From contig NZ_JBJNRJ010000007.1 in the NCBI RefSeq assembly GCF_046233715.1, forward strand, positions 62,001-126,000: a DNA stretch of 64,000 bases. The letters run 5' to 3'. This stretch comes from Trujillonella humicola. GTDB lineage: Bacteria > Actinomycetota > Actinomycetes > Mycobacteriales > Geodermatophilaceae. The position numbers were made by a program, and so were the translations under genes. This document shows, in pieces, positions 36,064 to 47,467 of this stretch; positions within the stretch are counted from its first letter, which is position 1; every line of letters begins with the position of its first letter. Below the pieces are notes generated by a model, which made no database searches, was not told the origin of the DNA, and saw nothing but the letters and a program-made list of their open reading frames with translations.

Positions 36064-38169
36064 TCAGCCAGCAGATGCGGCCCCGGCGAGTCCGTCGCGC
36101 AGCCCGGTGTGCTCGGCGAGGAATGCCAGCTGGTCGGCGGCCAGGCCCACCGTGCGGCTCACCGCGCGGGCGCCGTGGCCGACCGAGACCTCCCGGCGCA
36201 GCAGCACCGGCGCCTGCGCCGTCGTGGCGTGCTGCAGGGCGGCGGCCAGCTTGCGGGCGTGCAGCGGGTCGACCCGGGTGTCGCTCTCGAAGGTCGTGAA
36301 CAGCACCGCCGGGTAGGCCGTGCCCGCGCGGACGTTGTGGTACGGCGAGTAGCCCAGCAGCCAGCCCAGCTCCACCGGGTCCTCCGCGGTGCCGTACTCG
36401 TCGTTCCAGGTGCGGCCGAGCCCGAAGCGCTCGTACCGGACCATGTCCAGCAGCGGCGCGCTGCAGACGACGGCCGCGGCCAGGTCCGGCCGCTGGGTGA
36501 GCGTCGCGCCGACCAGCAGCCCGCCGTTGGAGCCGCCGAAGACGCCCAGCTGCCGGTGCGTCGTCCACCCCTGGGCGACCAGGTGCTCGCCGGCGGCGGC
36601 GAAGTCGTCGAAGACGTTCTGCTTGCGCTCCCGCATGCCGGCGCGGTGCCAGTCCTCACCGTGCTCCGAGCCGCCGCGCAGGTTGGCCACCGCCCACACA
36701 CCGCCGGCGGCGACCCACGACAGCGCCTGCGCCGAGTAGGCCGGGGTGAGCGAGACGTTGAAGCCGCCGTAGCCGTAGAGGACGGTCGGCCGCGGGGTGT
36801 CCGGGCGGCCCGCCCGCGACAGCACGAACAGGTGCACCGGGGTGCCGTCCCGCGACGTCGCGTGCGTCTCGACCACGGTCAGCGGCGGGACGTCACCGGC
36901 CACGGGCGCCCGCTCGTCGTCGGCCAGCTCCCGCGGCGCGGCGGCGTCCCAGCGCAGCACCGAGGGCGGGGTGGCGTAGTCGGTGTAGCCGACCCAGGCG
37001 GTGCTGCCGCCCTCGGGCGGCGAGCTGACGCCGGAGACGCTGCCCGGCGGGAGGGCGGTCACCTCGGCGAGGCGGCCGCCGCCGTCGGCGGCCCAGACGC
37101 TGAGCCGGTCGGTGGCGTCGACCGAGTGGACGGCGAGCACCTGCAGCGCGCCGTCCGGCCCGTCGACGAGGGCGACGTCGGACAGGACGCCGTCCTCGGC
37201 CTGGGCGACCACGTCCCGCCACGAGGCGACGTCCCAGGTGGCGGCGTCCCCGGGATCGGCGACCGCCAGCCGCCACCGCGGGGCGTCCCGGTCGCTGAGC
37301 AGCCACAGCCGGCCGTCGCGCGCGACCCATGCCGCGGTCTGCGCGTCGACGCCGACCTGGAGCGGGCGGAGCTCGCCGCCGGTGTCGAGATCGGCGAGCC
37401 AGACGTCGTCGCGGGGGGCGGTGCCGGCCGAGGCCGAGACGGTCAGCCAGCGGCCGTCGCGGCTGGTGCGCACGCCGTAGTAGTTGGTCGGGTCGAGCCC
37501 CTCACCGTGCACGAGGACGTCGGTGTCCGGGTCGGCGCCCACCCGGTGGCGCCAGACGCGGCGGTGGTACTGCTCCTCGCCGGCCGGCACCCGGTCGGGG
37601 GCCAGCCGGCGGACGTAGAACAGCTCCTCGCCACCGGGCAGCCAGGCGACGGGGGAGTAGCGGCAGCGGTCGACCGGCCCGTCGAGCTGCTCTCCGGTGG
37701 CGACGTCGAGCACGTACAGCCGCGACTCCTCGTCGCCGCCGGTGGAGAGCTGGTAGGCCAGCCGGTCGCCCTCCCAGGACGGCGACCAGGCGTCGAGGGT
37801 GGTCGTGCCCGCCGGGTCGACCGCCATGGGGTCGACCAGGACGCGCACCGTGCCGTCGGGCTCGCGGACCCGGAGGACGGCGTGCTCCTGGCCGGGGTCG
37901 CGGCGGGTGGAGAAGGCCCGGCCGGCCCGGTGCACCGGGACGCCGACGGCGCCGGCGTGCACCAGCTGCTCGAGCCGGGCGGCGAAGGCGCTGCGCATCG
38001 GCAGCGCGGCCAGCGCCCCGGCGGTCAGGACGTCCTGGGCGTCGGTCCACGCGCGGGTGCGGGGGTCCTCGACGTCCTCCAGCCAGCGGTAGGGGTCGGC
38101 GACGGGGGTGCCGTGCAGGTCCTCGACGAGGTCGAGCCGCGGGGCCTCGGGGTAGCGCACCCCATCCAC
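36064..38169 (-). CDS. S9A prolyl oligopeptidase
   Basis: A 701-residue cytoplasmic serine peptidase. An N-terminal beta-propeller of about 400 residues starts with PYRWLEDVEDPRTRAW and shields the active site of the alpha/beta hydrolase. The catalytic Ser is in GVFGGSNGGLLVGA, the Asp in FTTFESDTRVDPLHARK and the His in SVGHGARA. YGYGGFNVSLTPAYS and AVANLRGGSEHGEDWH are family text. It should cleave short peptides after proline. GTG at 38169 starts the conserved opening. The MscS gene follows 33 bp downstream on the same strand. Confidence 0.94.
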   Translation of the reverse strand: MDGVRYPEAPRLDLVEDLHGTPVADPYRWLEDVEDPRTRAWTDAQDVLTAGALAALPMRSAFAARLEQLVHAGAVGVPVHRAGRAFSTRRDPGQEHAVLRVREPDGTVRVLVDPMAVDPAGTTTLDAWSPSWEGDRLAYQLSTGGDEESRLYVLDVATGEQLDGPVDRCRYSPVAWLPGGEELFYVRRLAPDRVPAGEEQYHRRVWRHRVGADPDTDVLVHGEGLDPTNYYGVRTSRDGRWLTVSASAGTAPRDDVWLADLDTGGELRPLQVGVDAQTAAWVARDGRLWLLSDRDAPRWRLAVADPGDAATWDVASWRDVVAQAEDGVLSDVALVDGPDGALQVLAVHSVDATDRLSVWAADGGGRLAEVTALPPGSVSGVSSPPEGGSTAWVGYTDYATPPSVLRWDAAAPRELADDERAPVAGDVPPLTVVETHATSRDGTPVHLFVLSRAGRPDTPRPTVLYGYGGFNVSLTPAYSAQALSWVAAGGVWAVANLRGGSEHGEDWHRAGMRERKQNVFDDFAAAGEHLVAQGWTTHRQLGVFGGSNGGLLVGATLTQRPDLAAAVVCSAPLLDMVRYERFGLGRTWNDEYGTAEDPVELGWLLGYSPYHNVRAGTAYPAVLFTTFESDTRVDPLHARKLAAALQHATTAQAPVLLRREVSVGHGARAVSRTVGLAADQLAFLAEHTGLRDGLAGAASAG

Positions 38170-38377
38170 CGTAGTGACCGGTCTCGCACCCGCGCGGGCA
38201 TCGCACGAGCGCGAACGCGGCCTCCCGGGCCATGATGGGGCTGCCCGTGGGTCGTGCAGCACCCAGCGGCTCGTCCCGCGGCGCTGGAGGTGCCCCGTGC
38301 CGCGTGCCGTACACGGGTCGTCGACCGCGAGCCAGCCGGGCCCGCGCCGCGACCCGGTCCACTTACCGCTGACACCC

Positions 38378-38905
38378 GTGCCCGGCCGCGGGACGACCGC
38401 GGCCACCCTGCTGCTCAACGCCACCTACGAACCGTTGTGCGTGGTCTCCAGCCGGCGGGCCATCGTGCTCGTGCTCGCGGAGAAGGCCGTGTCGGTGGAC
38501 GCCTCCGCCGACGTGGTGCACGCCGAGACCGTCGCGCTGCCCGTGCCGGTCGTGGTGCGGCTGACCCGCTACGTGCGGGTGCCCTACCCGGCGCAGGTGC
38601 CCCTGTCCCGGCGGGCGGTGTTCACCCGCGACGGCCAGACGTGCGTGTACTGCGGCGGGTCGGCCACGAGCATCGACCACGTCGTCCCCCGCAGCCGCGG
38701 CGGCACCCACACCTGGGACAACGTCGTGGCCGCCTGCCGCCGCTGCAACCACACCAAGGCCGACCGGTCGCTGGCCGAGCTGGGCTGGAAGCTGCCCAAC
38801 CCGCCGCACACCCCCAGCGGCGCGGCCTGGCGGCTGCTCGGGCACCGTGCCGTGGACCCGCGCTGGCGGGAGTGGCTGGGCATGCCGGAGACCGTGAGCG
38901 CGTGA
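38378..38905 (+). CDS. HNH endonuclease family protein
   Basis: A 175-residue HNH protein. Its N-terminal half (TLLLNATYEPLCVVSSRRAI) is the small domain usual in this group. The HNH core is CVYCGGSATSIDHVVPRSRG, then WDNVVAACRRCNHTKADR, with two CxxC pairs for structural zinc and the DHV His as catalytic base. It ends with a helical tail. These chromosomal HNH proteins are widespread in actinobacteria with no known biological target. GTG at 38378 begins the conserved LLLNATYEPL region. It is followed 10 bp later by the SCO6745-family gene. Confidence 0.88.
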   Translation: MPGRGTTAATLLLNATYEPLCVVSSRRAIVLVLAEKAVSVDASADVVHAETVALPVPVVVRLTRYVRVPYPAQVPLSRRAVFTRDGQTCVYCGGSATSIDHVVPRSRGGTHTWDNVVAACRRCNHTKADRSLAELGWKLPNPPHTPSGAAWRLLGHRAVDPRWREWLGMPETVSA

Positions 38906-38915
38906 GGCCGGTCGG

Positions 38916-39782
38916 GTGACCTCGCCGGGGACCGCGCGGCGGCTGTGGGCGCTGGGCGAGCCGTTCCACGGGCTGACCTACTTCGCCGCGGAGGCGCGCG
39001 CGGCCGCGGAGGCCGCCGGGGTGCGCGGCTTCTGGTCGGGGTACTTCGCGATGCGGGCGGCGCCGCTGGGGCCGGTCGGGCCCGAGGTGGTGACGGCGAC
39101 CTTCTTCGGCTTCGCGCCGGCGTTCGTGCGGCGGCGGGTGCCGGCGGTGTGGGACGCCGTGCCGCCGGCCGGTGCGCTGGGCGCCCGGCTGGCCGGCGTC
39201 GACGCCGCGGTCCGGCGGGTGCTGGGGGAGGGGTGGCCCGACTCGCCCGACGCCGCCGAGGCCGCGGAGCTGGCCGGTGCCGCGGCGGCGGCCGTCGACG
39301 TCCCGGGCCGCCCGCTCGCCGCCGCCAACGCCGGCCTGCCCGTCCCCGGCCGGCCGCACCTGGCGCTGTGGCAGGCGCTCACCACGCTGCGCGAGCACCG
39401 CGGCGACGGGCACAACGCCGCGCTGCTGCAGCGGGGCGTCTCGGGGCTGGCCGCGAACGTGCTCGCCGTGGCCGCCGGGCGCACCGACCGCGACTGGCTG
39501 CTGCGCGCCCGGGGGTGGACCGAGGCGGAGTGGGACGACGCCGCGGCCGCGCTGGCCGACCGCGGGTGGCTGGCCGGCGACGGCGGGCTCACCGCCGAGG
39601 GCCTGGCCGTGGTGACCGCGGTCGAGACCGACACCGACCGGCTCGCCCTCGGGCCGTGGCACTCGCTGGGGGACACGCGCTGCGACCGGCTCGCCGAGCT
39701 GCTCGTGCCGGTGCGCCGCGCCGTCGTCACCGCGGGGGACTGGCCGGCCGGCAACCCCATCGGCGCCCCCGACCCCACCTGA
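38916..39782 (+). CDS. SCO6745 family protein
   Basis: A 288-residue soluble, mostly helical protein. Family text includes ARRLWALGEPFHGLTYFAAE at the N-terminus, GFWSGYFAMRAAPLGPV, a central LWQALTTLREHRGDGHNAAL, and a DNA-binding-like C-terminal region (GWTEAEWDDAAAALADRGW). The REHRGDGH segment is strongly conserved. The family has no established function; the C-terminal part resembles a winged helix. GTG at 38916 is used. It is probably co-transcribed with the HNH gene. A broken palindrome and a scaffold join follow the stop. Confidence 0.85.
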   Translation: MTSPGTARRLWALGEPFHGLTYFAAEARAAAEAAGVRGFWSGYFAMRAAPLGPVGPEVVTATFFGFAPAFVRRRVPAVWDAVPPAGALGARLAGVDAAVRRVLGEGWPDSPDAAEAAELAGAAAAAVDVPGRPLAAANAGLPVPGRPHLALWQALTTLREHRGDGHNAALLQRGVSGLAANVLAVAAGRTDRDWLLRARGWTEAEWDDAAAALADRGWLAGDGGLTAEGLAVVTAVETDTDRLALGPWHSLGDTRCDRLAELLVPVRRAVVTAGDWPAGNPIGAPDPT

Positions 39783-39950
39783 CCGCCGAAGTGGGGCCGG
39801 GGGGGGGGGCGGGGGGCGGGGCCCGGGCCCCGCCGTGGGCCGGCTGGGGGGGGGGGGTGANNNNNNNNNNCGCCCCCCCGCCGGCCCCCCGCCGGCGCTC
39901 GCGCCCCGCGCCCCCCAGCCCCCGACGCCCCCACTGCGGCGGAAGGGGAC
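39783..39950. other. Scaffold join inside a copy of the family A palindrome
   Basis: Ten Ns occupy 39861-39870 between a G-rich tract and a C-rich tract. The left arm CCGCCGAAGTGG (39783-39794) starts directly after the SCO6745 stop, and the right arm CCACTGCGGCGG (39931-39942) lies beyond the join. Without the artefact tracts they would form one copy of the palindrome seen at 2422, 2464 and 46669. The real gap may therefore be only a few bases. Confidence 0.75.
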
Positions 39951-41204
39951 TCAGGTGACGCGGGGGCGCTCGGTCGGGTAGGCCTCGTGCGCGGCGGTGG
40001 CCAGCACGTCGCGGAAGCGGTCCATCGCGTCCCAGACGTCGGTGAACCGGGTGTACAGCGGCGCCGGGCCCAGGCGCACGCGGTCCGGCGTCCGGAAGTC
40101 CGGGACGACGCCGCGGTCGACCAGTGCCTGGGTCACCTGCCACGCCCGCGGGTGGGCGAGGCTGACGTGCGACCCGCGGCGGGCGGCGTCGCGCGGCGAG
40201 GCCACCGCCACGCCGTACGGCGCGAGCCACGCGTCCGAGAGCGCCACCAGCAGGTCCGTCATCGCCCGGCCCTTGGCGGCCAGCCGGTCGACGCCGGCCT
40301 CGGCGACCAGCCGCACGCCGACCTCGACCGCCGCCATCGCCAGCACCGGCGGCGTCCCGACACCGAAGCGCTCGATCCCCGGGGCCGGGTCGTAGACCGG
40401 GCCCATCGCGAACTGGTCCCGCTGGCCGAACCACCCCCAGATCGGCTGGCGCACCCGGTCCTGCAGCTCGCGCCGCACGTAGAGGAAGGCGGGCGCCCCC
40501 GGGCCGCCGTTGAGGTACTTGTACGTGCAGCCCACGGCCAGGTCCGCGCCGATCGCCTCGAGCCCGACCGGGACCGCGCCGGCGGCGTGCGAGAGGTCCC
40601 AGAGCACCAGCGCGCCGGCCTCGTGCACCAGCCGGGTGACCGCGGCGAGGTCGGCCAGCGCACCGGAGCGGTAGGCCACCGCCGAGAGGACGACGACCGC
40701 CACCCGTTCGTCCAGCGACGCGGCCAGCACGTCGAGGTCGAGCCCCTCGTCGATGTGGGCCGGCACCTCCCGCACCTGCATCCCGCGCGCCCGGGCGACG
40801 CCCGCCACGAGGTAGCGGTCGGTGGGGAAGTCGTCGGCGCAGCACACCAGGACGTCGCGCTCCGGCCGGGCGTCGGCGCCGGCCCAGATCAGCTTGTACA
40901 GGTCCACCGACGTCGAGTCGCCCACCAGCACCTCGCCGGGCCGCGCGCCGAGCACCCCGCCGGCCAGCAGGTCGCCGAGCTCGGTCGCCCGCCCGATCCA
41001 CGACGACCACGAGCCGACCAGCCCGGCGCCCCACTGCTCCGCGGCGACCCGGGCCAGCGCGGCCGGGGTCTCACGCGGGAGCCGGCCCAGCGAGTTGCCG
41101 TCCATGTACAGCAGGGCGTCGTCCGCGACGACGAACCGGTCGCGGAACCCGGCGAGCGGGTCGGCGGCGTCGAGGGCCTCGGCGGCAGCGCGGGTCAGGT
41201 CCAC
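39951..41204 (-). CDS. kynU: Kynureninase
   Basis: A 417-residue PLP enzyme that cleaves kynurenine to anthranilate and alanine. It opens with LAGFRDRFVVADDALLYMDGN and SLGRLPRET. The PLP lysine is in GCTYKYLNGGPGAPAFLY, and WDLSHAAGAVPVGL holds the PLP-ring Asp and His. IWGWFGQRDQFAMGPVY is also family text. No kynurenine formamidase or tryptophan dioxygenase gene is in the window, though a scaffold join lies downstream. GTG at 41204 matches the family start. Confidence 0.94.
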   Translation of the reverse strand: MDLTRAAAEALDAADPLAGFRDRFVVADDALLYMDGNSLGRLPRETPAALARVAAEQWGAGLVGSWSSWIGRATELGDLLAGGVLGARPGEVLVGDSTSVDLYKLIWAGADARPERDVLVCCADDFPTDRYLVAGVARARGMQVREVPAHIDEGLDLDVLAASLDERVAVVVLSAVAYRSGALADLAAVTRLVHEAGALVLWDLSHAAGAVPVGLEAIGADLAVGCTYKYLNGGPGAPAFLYVRRELQDRVRQPIWGWFGQRDQFAMGPVYDPAPGIERFGVGTPPVLAMAAVEVGVRLVAEAGVDRLAAKGRAMTDLLVALSDAWLAPYGVAVASPRDAARRGSHVSLAHPRAWQVTQALVDRGVVPDFRTPDRVRLGPAPLYTRFTDVWDAMDRFRDVLATAAHEAYPTERPRVT

Positions 41205-41384
41205 GGTCCCTGTCTACCGAGCGAGCGCTCCGCACGCGCGGAGGTCCGCACGGGGCAGGGGCACGTCGCCCGCGGGAGTCGCCGGGCGGTGCCGGACGGC
41301 GGCGCGAACCGGGGGCCGCGCCGGCACCCGCCGGGCCGGGACATGACCGCGGGTCGACCACCGCCAGCCGGTAGGTTGTCGGGT

Positions 41385-41723
41385 GTGAGCGTCGCCGAGA
41401 CCATCCTCGTCTACGGGGTCATCCCGCTCGGGATCATCCTCTTCTTCGTGGTCCTGACCCTGCTCCCGGGCCGGACGAAGAAGGCCCGCTACAAGCCGGG
41501 CCAGCCGTGGGACCACGAGCCGGTCTGGTGGGAGCCGCACCCCCTGCACGGGCCCGCGGCCGGCAACCACGACGGCGACCCCAAGGCGATCGGCTCGTCG
41601 GTGTACCAGGAGCCGGGCGGCGCGGGGCACGAGCTCCCCGCGGGTGCCGGTGCACGCTCGGCCCCGGCTCGTCCCGCCCCGGTGCCCAGCGGGCCGCTCG
41701 GCGGCGCGCGCGGGACCTGGTGA
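41385..41723 (+). CDS. ctaJ: aa3-type cytochrome oxidase subunit CtaJ-like
   Basis: A 112-residue membrane protein. One N-terminal TM helix (ILVYGVIPLGIILFFVVLTL) is followed by the cytoplasmic motif RYKPGQPWDHEPVWWEPHP, characteristic of the CtaJ subunit of the actinobacterial cytochrome bcc-aa3 supercomplex. The remainder is Ala/Pro-rich. GTG at 41385 precedes the TM helix by a few residues. It is 48 bp upstream of a DUF5130 gene; these two are commonly adjacent in actinobacteria, as I recall. The main oxidase genes are not in the window. Confidence 0.78.
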   Translation: MSVAETILVYGVIPLGIILFFVVLTLLPGRTKKARYKPGQPWDHEPVWWEPHPLHGPAAGNHDGDPKAIGSSVYQEPGGAGHELPAGAGARSAPARPAPVPSGPLGGARGTW

Positions 41724-41771
41724 GCCCCGCCCCATGACCACCGCACCCCAGATCGTCCCCGGAGGCCGGCG

Positions 41772-42236
41772 ATGACCCGCTCGATCGAGGCCACGTCGCA
41801 CGACACGGCCACCGCCTACACCGACCCGGCGCGCACCGACGAGGTCGAGGGCCCCGGCAGCGGGCCGTTCAGCCTGCAGGAGCTCTCCCGCCTGGACGAG
41901 GCGCTCACCATGTCCTCGCGGGAGACCGGCCTGCGGTTCACCCTCTACCTCGGCGACCTCGGCCAGCGCACCCGCTCGCGCGCCGAGGAGCTGCACGCCA
42001 CCTCGGGCGGCGACCCGGCCGAGTCCGTGCTGCTGGCGGTCTCGCCGGGGCAGCGGGTGGTCGAGGTCGTCACCGGCCACGGGGCGGCGCGCCGGCTGCC
42101 CGACCGCGCCTGCGCCCTCGCGGTCCTCTCGATGACGAACTCCTTCGCCGCCGGCGACCTGGTGGGCGGCATCGTCAACGGGCTGCGCCAGCTGTCCGAC
42201 CAGGCCGGCCACCCGCGGGGCCTGCGGACGCACTGA
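41772..42236 (+). CDS. DUF5130 (TPM-like) protein
   Basis: A 154-residue protein. After a disordered N-terminal third it has GPFSLQELSRLDEALTMSSR, RFTLYLGDL, ESVLLAVSPGQRVVEVVTG and DRACALAVLSMTNSFAAGDL, the pattern of DUF5130 and of the related TPM domain. No signal peptide or TM helix is obvious. GGAGG precedes the ATG at 41772 within about 9 nt. It probably forms an operon with the CtaJ-like gene. Function unknown. Confidence 0.8.
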   Translation: MTRSIEATSHDTATAYTDPARTDEVEGPGSGPFSLQELSRLDEALTMSSRETGLRFTLYLGDLGQRTRSRAEELHATSGGDPAESVLLAVSPGQRVVEVVTGHGAARRLPDRACALAVLSMTNSFAAGDLVGGIVNGLRQLSDQAGHPRGLRTH

Positions 42237-42261
42237 CGGGCGGCCGGCGGGCCGTGCCCGT

Positions 42262-43167
42262 TCAGGCGGTCGCGTCGTCCGGGGCGCCCGCCGTCGCCGC
42301 GGCGGGACGGCGCCGGGTCCGCCGGACCCCCACCAGCGCGAGCCCGGCCACCGGCACCGCCACGAGCAGCCACGGCAGCAGGACGCCGAGCACCAGGACG
42401 GCGCCGCTCAGGGCTGCCGTCAGGCCCCGCCACCCGGCCCCCAGCCCCTCGACGAAGCCGTCCGGGCCGCCTGCCGGGGGCACCCCCTCCCGGACCAGGC
42501 GCACGGTGAGGGTCGACAGGGCCACCTGGTCGGCCAGGAACGCCCGCTGCGCCTGCAGCGACTCCAGCTGCCCCTGCCGGTCGGCCAGCGTCGACTCGAC
42601 CGCCAGCAGCGCCGCGGTGTCGGCGGCTCCGTCCAGCAGGGCCAGCAGGCGCCCGACCGACGTCTGCAACGCCGTGATCCGGGCGTCCAGGTCGACGACG
42701 GCGGCGGTCACGTCCGAACGGGTCACCGACACGCTCTGCACGTCGCCGACGCCGGTCAGGTCGTCCAGGACGCCGTCCAGCTCTCCCGCCGGGACCCGGA
42801 CCACGAGCTCGGCGGTGGCGTCGTCCGCGTCGGTCCCGGACGCCGCCCACTCGGTGCGCTCCTCGACCCGGCCACCGGCGGCTGCCACCAGCTCGCCGAC
42901 CTGATCGGCGCCCTCGGCGGGGTCGTCCACGACGACGGTGGCGGTGGCGGTGGCGACCACCTGCCGGTCGGCGTCGGCGGCGGGGTCCGCCGACCCGCCG
43001 CCGTCGCCGCCCCCGGAGTCCTCCGCGCCGCCCGGCTCGGGCAGGCCCACGGCGCCGCCGCCACCGGAGCTCCCCGAGTCGGCGCCGCCGCCGGTGCACC
43101 CGGCGAGCAGCGCCGCGAGCAGCGCCAGGACGAGTGCCGCGACAGCCGTGCTCCGGGAGGGCCGCAT
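42262..43167 (-). CDS. DUF4349 lipoprotein
   Basis: A 301-residue exported protein. A lipoprotein signal peptide ends in the lipobox LLAGC, followed by a Gly/Ser-rich stretch. The DUF4349 domain covers about 70-225: two beta units (for example TATATVVVDDPAEGADQVGE, then AELVVRVPAGELDGVLDDL) flank a coiled coil near RITALQTSVGRLLALLDGA. A C-terminal TM helix (about 255-280) and an Arg-rich tail follow. It would be tethered to the membrane at both ends. Function unknown. Confidence 0.86.
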   Translation of the reverse strand: MRPSRSTAVAALVLALLAALLAGCTGGGADSGSSGGGGAVGLPEPGGAEDSGGGDGGGSADPAADADRQVVATATATVVVDDPAEGADQVGELVAAAGGRVEERTEWAASGTDADDATAELVVRVPAGELDGVLDDLTGVGDVQSVSVTRSDVTAAVVDLDARITALQTSVGRLLALLDGAADTAALLAVESTLADRQGQLESLQAQRAFLADQVALSTLTVRLVREGVPPAGGPDGFVEGLGAGWRGLTAALSGAVLVLGVLLPWLLVAVPVAGLALVGVRRTRRRPAAATAGAPDDATA

Positions 43168-43300
43168 GACCGGACGCTAGGCCCGTGGCGCTGCTGCGGA
43201 GCAGGTCCGAGGCCCAATCGTGACGGGGCGGCCCCGGAACGCGCGGGGCCCGGGACCCCGCACCGGGCCCGGGCTCCGCGGCCGACGACGGTCCGGACGG

Positions 43301-45853
<2,553 letters not shown>

Positions 45854-45994
45854 GCCGGGCAGCTTCCCACGCGGGGACGACGCGCCGCCGGGCTGGACCC
45901 GGGAGGGAACATCCCGGGCGGCGGAGGACTTGGCAGCCCGCAGGGAGCCGGTGCGCACGGTGCCGGCCGACAGCCGAACCGAGGAGCACCACGC

Positions 45995-46660
45995 ATGACC
46001 GAGGCAGTGCAGAGCGCACCCGTGAGGGCCCGCGTCGACTTCTGGTTCGACCCGCTGTGCCCCTGGGCCTGGCTGACCAGCCGCTGGGTGCTGGAGGCGG
46101 CGAAGGTGCGCGACATCGACCTGCACTGGCACGTCATGTCGCTCGCGGTGCTCAACCGCGGGCGCGACCTGCCGGAGGACTACCAGCAGATGATGACCAA
46201 GGCGATCGGCCCGGTCCGGGTCGCGATCGCCGCGGCGCAGCAGCACGGCGACGAGGTCCTCGGTGACCTCTACACGGCCATGGGCACGCTGCGCCACCAC
46301 GAGGGCGTGGAGCTCGACGAGCTGGTCGTCCCGGCGCTCGAGCGGGTCGGCCTGCCCACCGCGCTGGCCGCGGCGGCCACCTCCACCGAGTACGACGAGG
46401 TCCTGGAGAAGAGCCACCACGCCGGCATGGACCCGGTCGGCGACGACGTCGGGACCCCGGTCATGCACATCGACGGCGTCGCCTTCTTCGGTCCGGTCAT
46501 CAGCAGGGTGCCCACCGGGGAGGACGCCGGCAAGGCGTTCGACGGCGCGGTCCTGCTGGCCAACCTGCCCGACTTCTGGGAGCTCAAGCGCACCCGGCTC
46601 AGCGGGCCCGACCTGGACTCGGTCCCCGCCGACACCCTGCAGCTGCGCCGCACCGCCTGA
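45995..46660 (+). CDS. Rv2466c-like DsbA-family oxidoreductase with CPWA site
   Basis: A 221-residue thioredoxin-fold protein of the DsbA family. The N-terminus VDFWFDPLCPWAWLTSRW matches the mycothiol-dependent reductase Rv2466c, whose site is CPWC; here it is CPWA, leaving a single active Cys near residue 24. A monothiol mechanism with mycothiol is plausible. GTPVMHIDGVAFFGPVISR provides the cis-Pro loop. The helical insertion between them fits the family. GAGGAG precedes the ATG at 45995. A family A palindrome lies just after the stop. Confidence 0.88.
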   Translation: MTEAVQSAPVRARVDFWFDPLCPWAWLTSRWVLEAAKVRDIDLHWHVMSLAVLNRGRDLPEDYQQMMTKAIGPVRVAIAAAQQHGDEVLGDLYTAMGTLRHHEGVELDELVVPALERVGLPTALAAAATSTEYDEVLEKSHHAGMDPVGDDVGTPVMHIDGVAFFGPVISRVPTGEDAGKAFDGAVLLANLPDFWELKRTRLSGPDLDSVPADTLQLRRTA

Positions 46661-46668
46661 GCCGAGTG

Positions 46669-46694
46669 CCCGCCGGAGTGGCCACTTCGGCGGG
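46669..46694. repeat. Dispersed palindrome, family A copy
   Basis: CCCGCCGGAGTGG (46669-46681) pairs with 46682-46694 with one mismatch. It is the same element as at 2422, 2464 and, split, 39783. Here it follows the DsbA-like stop by 8 bp and ends 17 bp before the SDR start, so it could terminate one gene and precede the other. Confidence 0.82.
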
Positions 46695-46711
46695 AATGGC
46701 ATCCTCGGGCG

Positions 46712-47467
46712 GTGCCGAGTCCCACCCGTCAGCGGATCCTGATCACCGGCGCGAGCTCCGGCCTCGGGGCGGGCATGGCCCGCCGGTTCGCCGCCCGCGG
46801 CCGTGACCTCGCGCTCGTCGCCCGGCGCACCGAGCTGCTCGACGCCCTGCGCGAGGAGCTGCTGGCCGCGCACCCCGGCATCCGGGTGGTCACCGCCGCC
46901 CTCGACGTCGACGACGCCGCCGCCGTCGACGAGGTCGTGCCCGCGCTGGCCGGCGAGCTCGGCGGCCTCGACCGGTTCGTCGCCAACGCCGGCATCGGCA
47001 AGGGCGGTCCGGTCGGCACCGGCGCGGGCTGGGCGAACCGCGCCACGCTCTTCACCAACGTGCTGGGCACGCACGCGCAGTGCGAGGCCGCCGTCGAGCT
47101 GTTCCGCGCCCAGGGCCACGGGCACCTGGTGCTGATCTCCTCGGTCGCCTCGGTCCGCGGCATGCGCGGCACGCGGACGGCGTACGGGGCGAGCAAGGCG
47201 GCGCTCAACGCGCTGGCCGAGGGCATCCGCTCCGACCTGCTCGGCACCGGCATCCGGGTGACGACGGTGCTGCCCGGCTACATCGCGACCGACCTCAACG
47301 TGGGCCGCCGCGGACCGTTCACCGTCGGCCTGGACACCGGCGTCGACGCCCTGGTCTCGGCGATCGAGCGCGAACCGGTGCGGGCCTACGTGCCGGAGTG
47401 GCCGTGGCGGCCGGTCTCGGCGCTGCTGCGGGTGCTGCCGCTGCCGGTGGTCCGCCGCCTCACGTAG
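46712..47467 (+). CDS. SDR family oxidoreductase
   Basis: A 251-residue classical short-chain dehydrogenase/reductase. The cofactor motif is TGASSGLGAGMA near residue 12, NAGIG follows, and the catalytic Ser, Tyr and Lys are in LISSVASVRG and TAYGASKAAL. RR at about 38-39 after the second strand suggests NADP(H). The substrate is unknown. GTG at 46712. The stop overlaps the end of the convergent phosphopantetheinyl transferase gene by 8 bp, so it is not part of that operon. Confidence 0.9.
   Translation: MPSPTRQRILITGASSGLGAGMARRFAARGRDLALVARRTELLDALREELLAAHPGIRVVTAALDVDDAAAVDEVVPALAGELGGLDRFVANAGIGKGGPVGTGAGWANRATLFTNVLGTHAQCEAAVELFRAQGHGHLVLISSVASVRGMRGTRTAYGASKAALNALAEGIRSDLLGTGIRVTTVLPGYIATDLNVGRRGPFTVGLDTGVDALVSAIEREPVRAYVPEWPWRPVSALLRVLPLPVVRRLT

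Noticed and set aside
36109..38235. Long open plus-strand frame
   Set aside because: It is the antisense of the S9 peptidase, which has all family motifs; GC-rich DNA leaves shadow frames open.
46712..47467. SDR as member of the diaminopropionate operon
   Set aside because: Opposite strand and convergent; only its 3' end overlaps.
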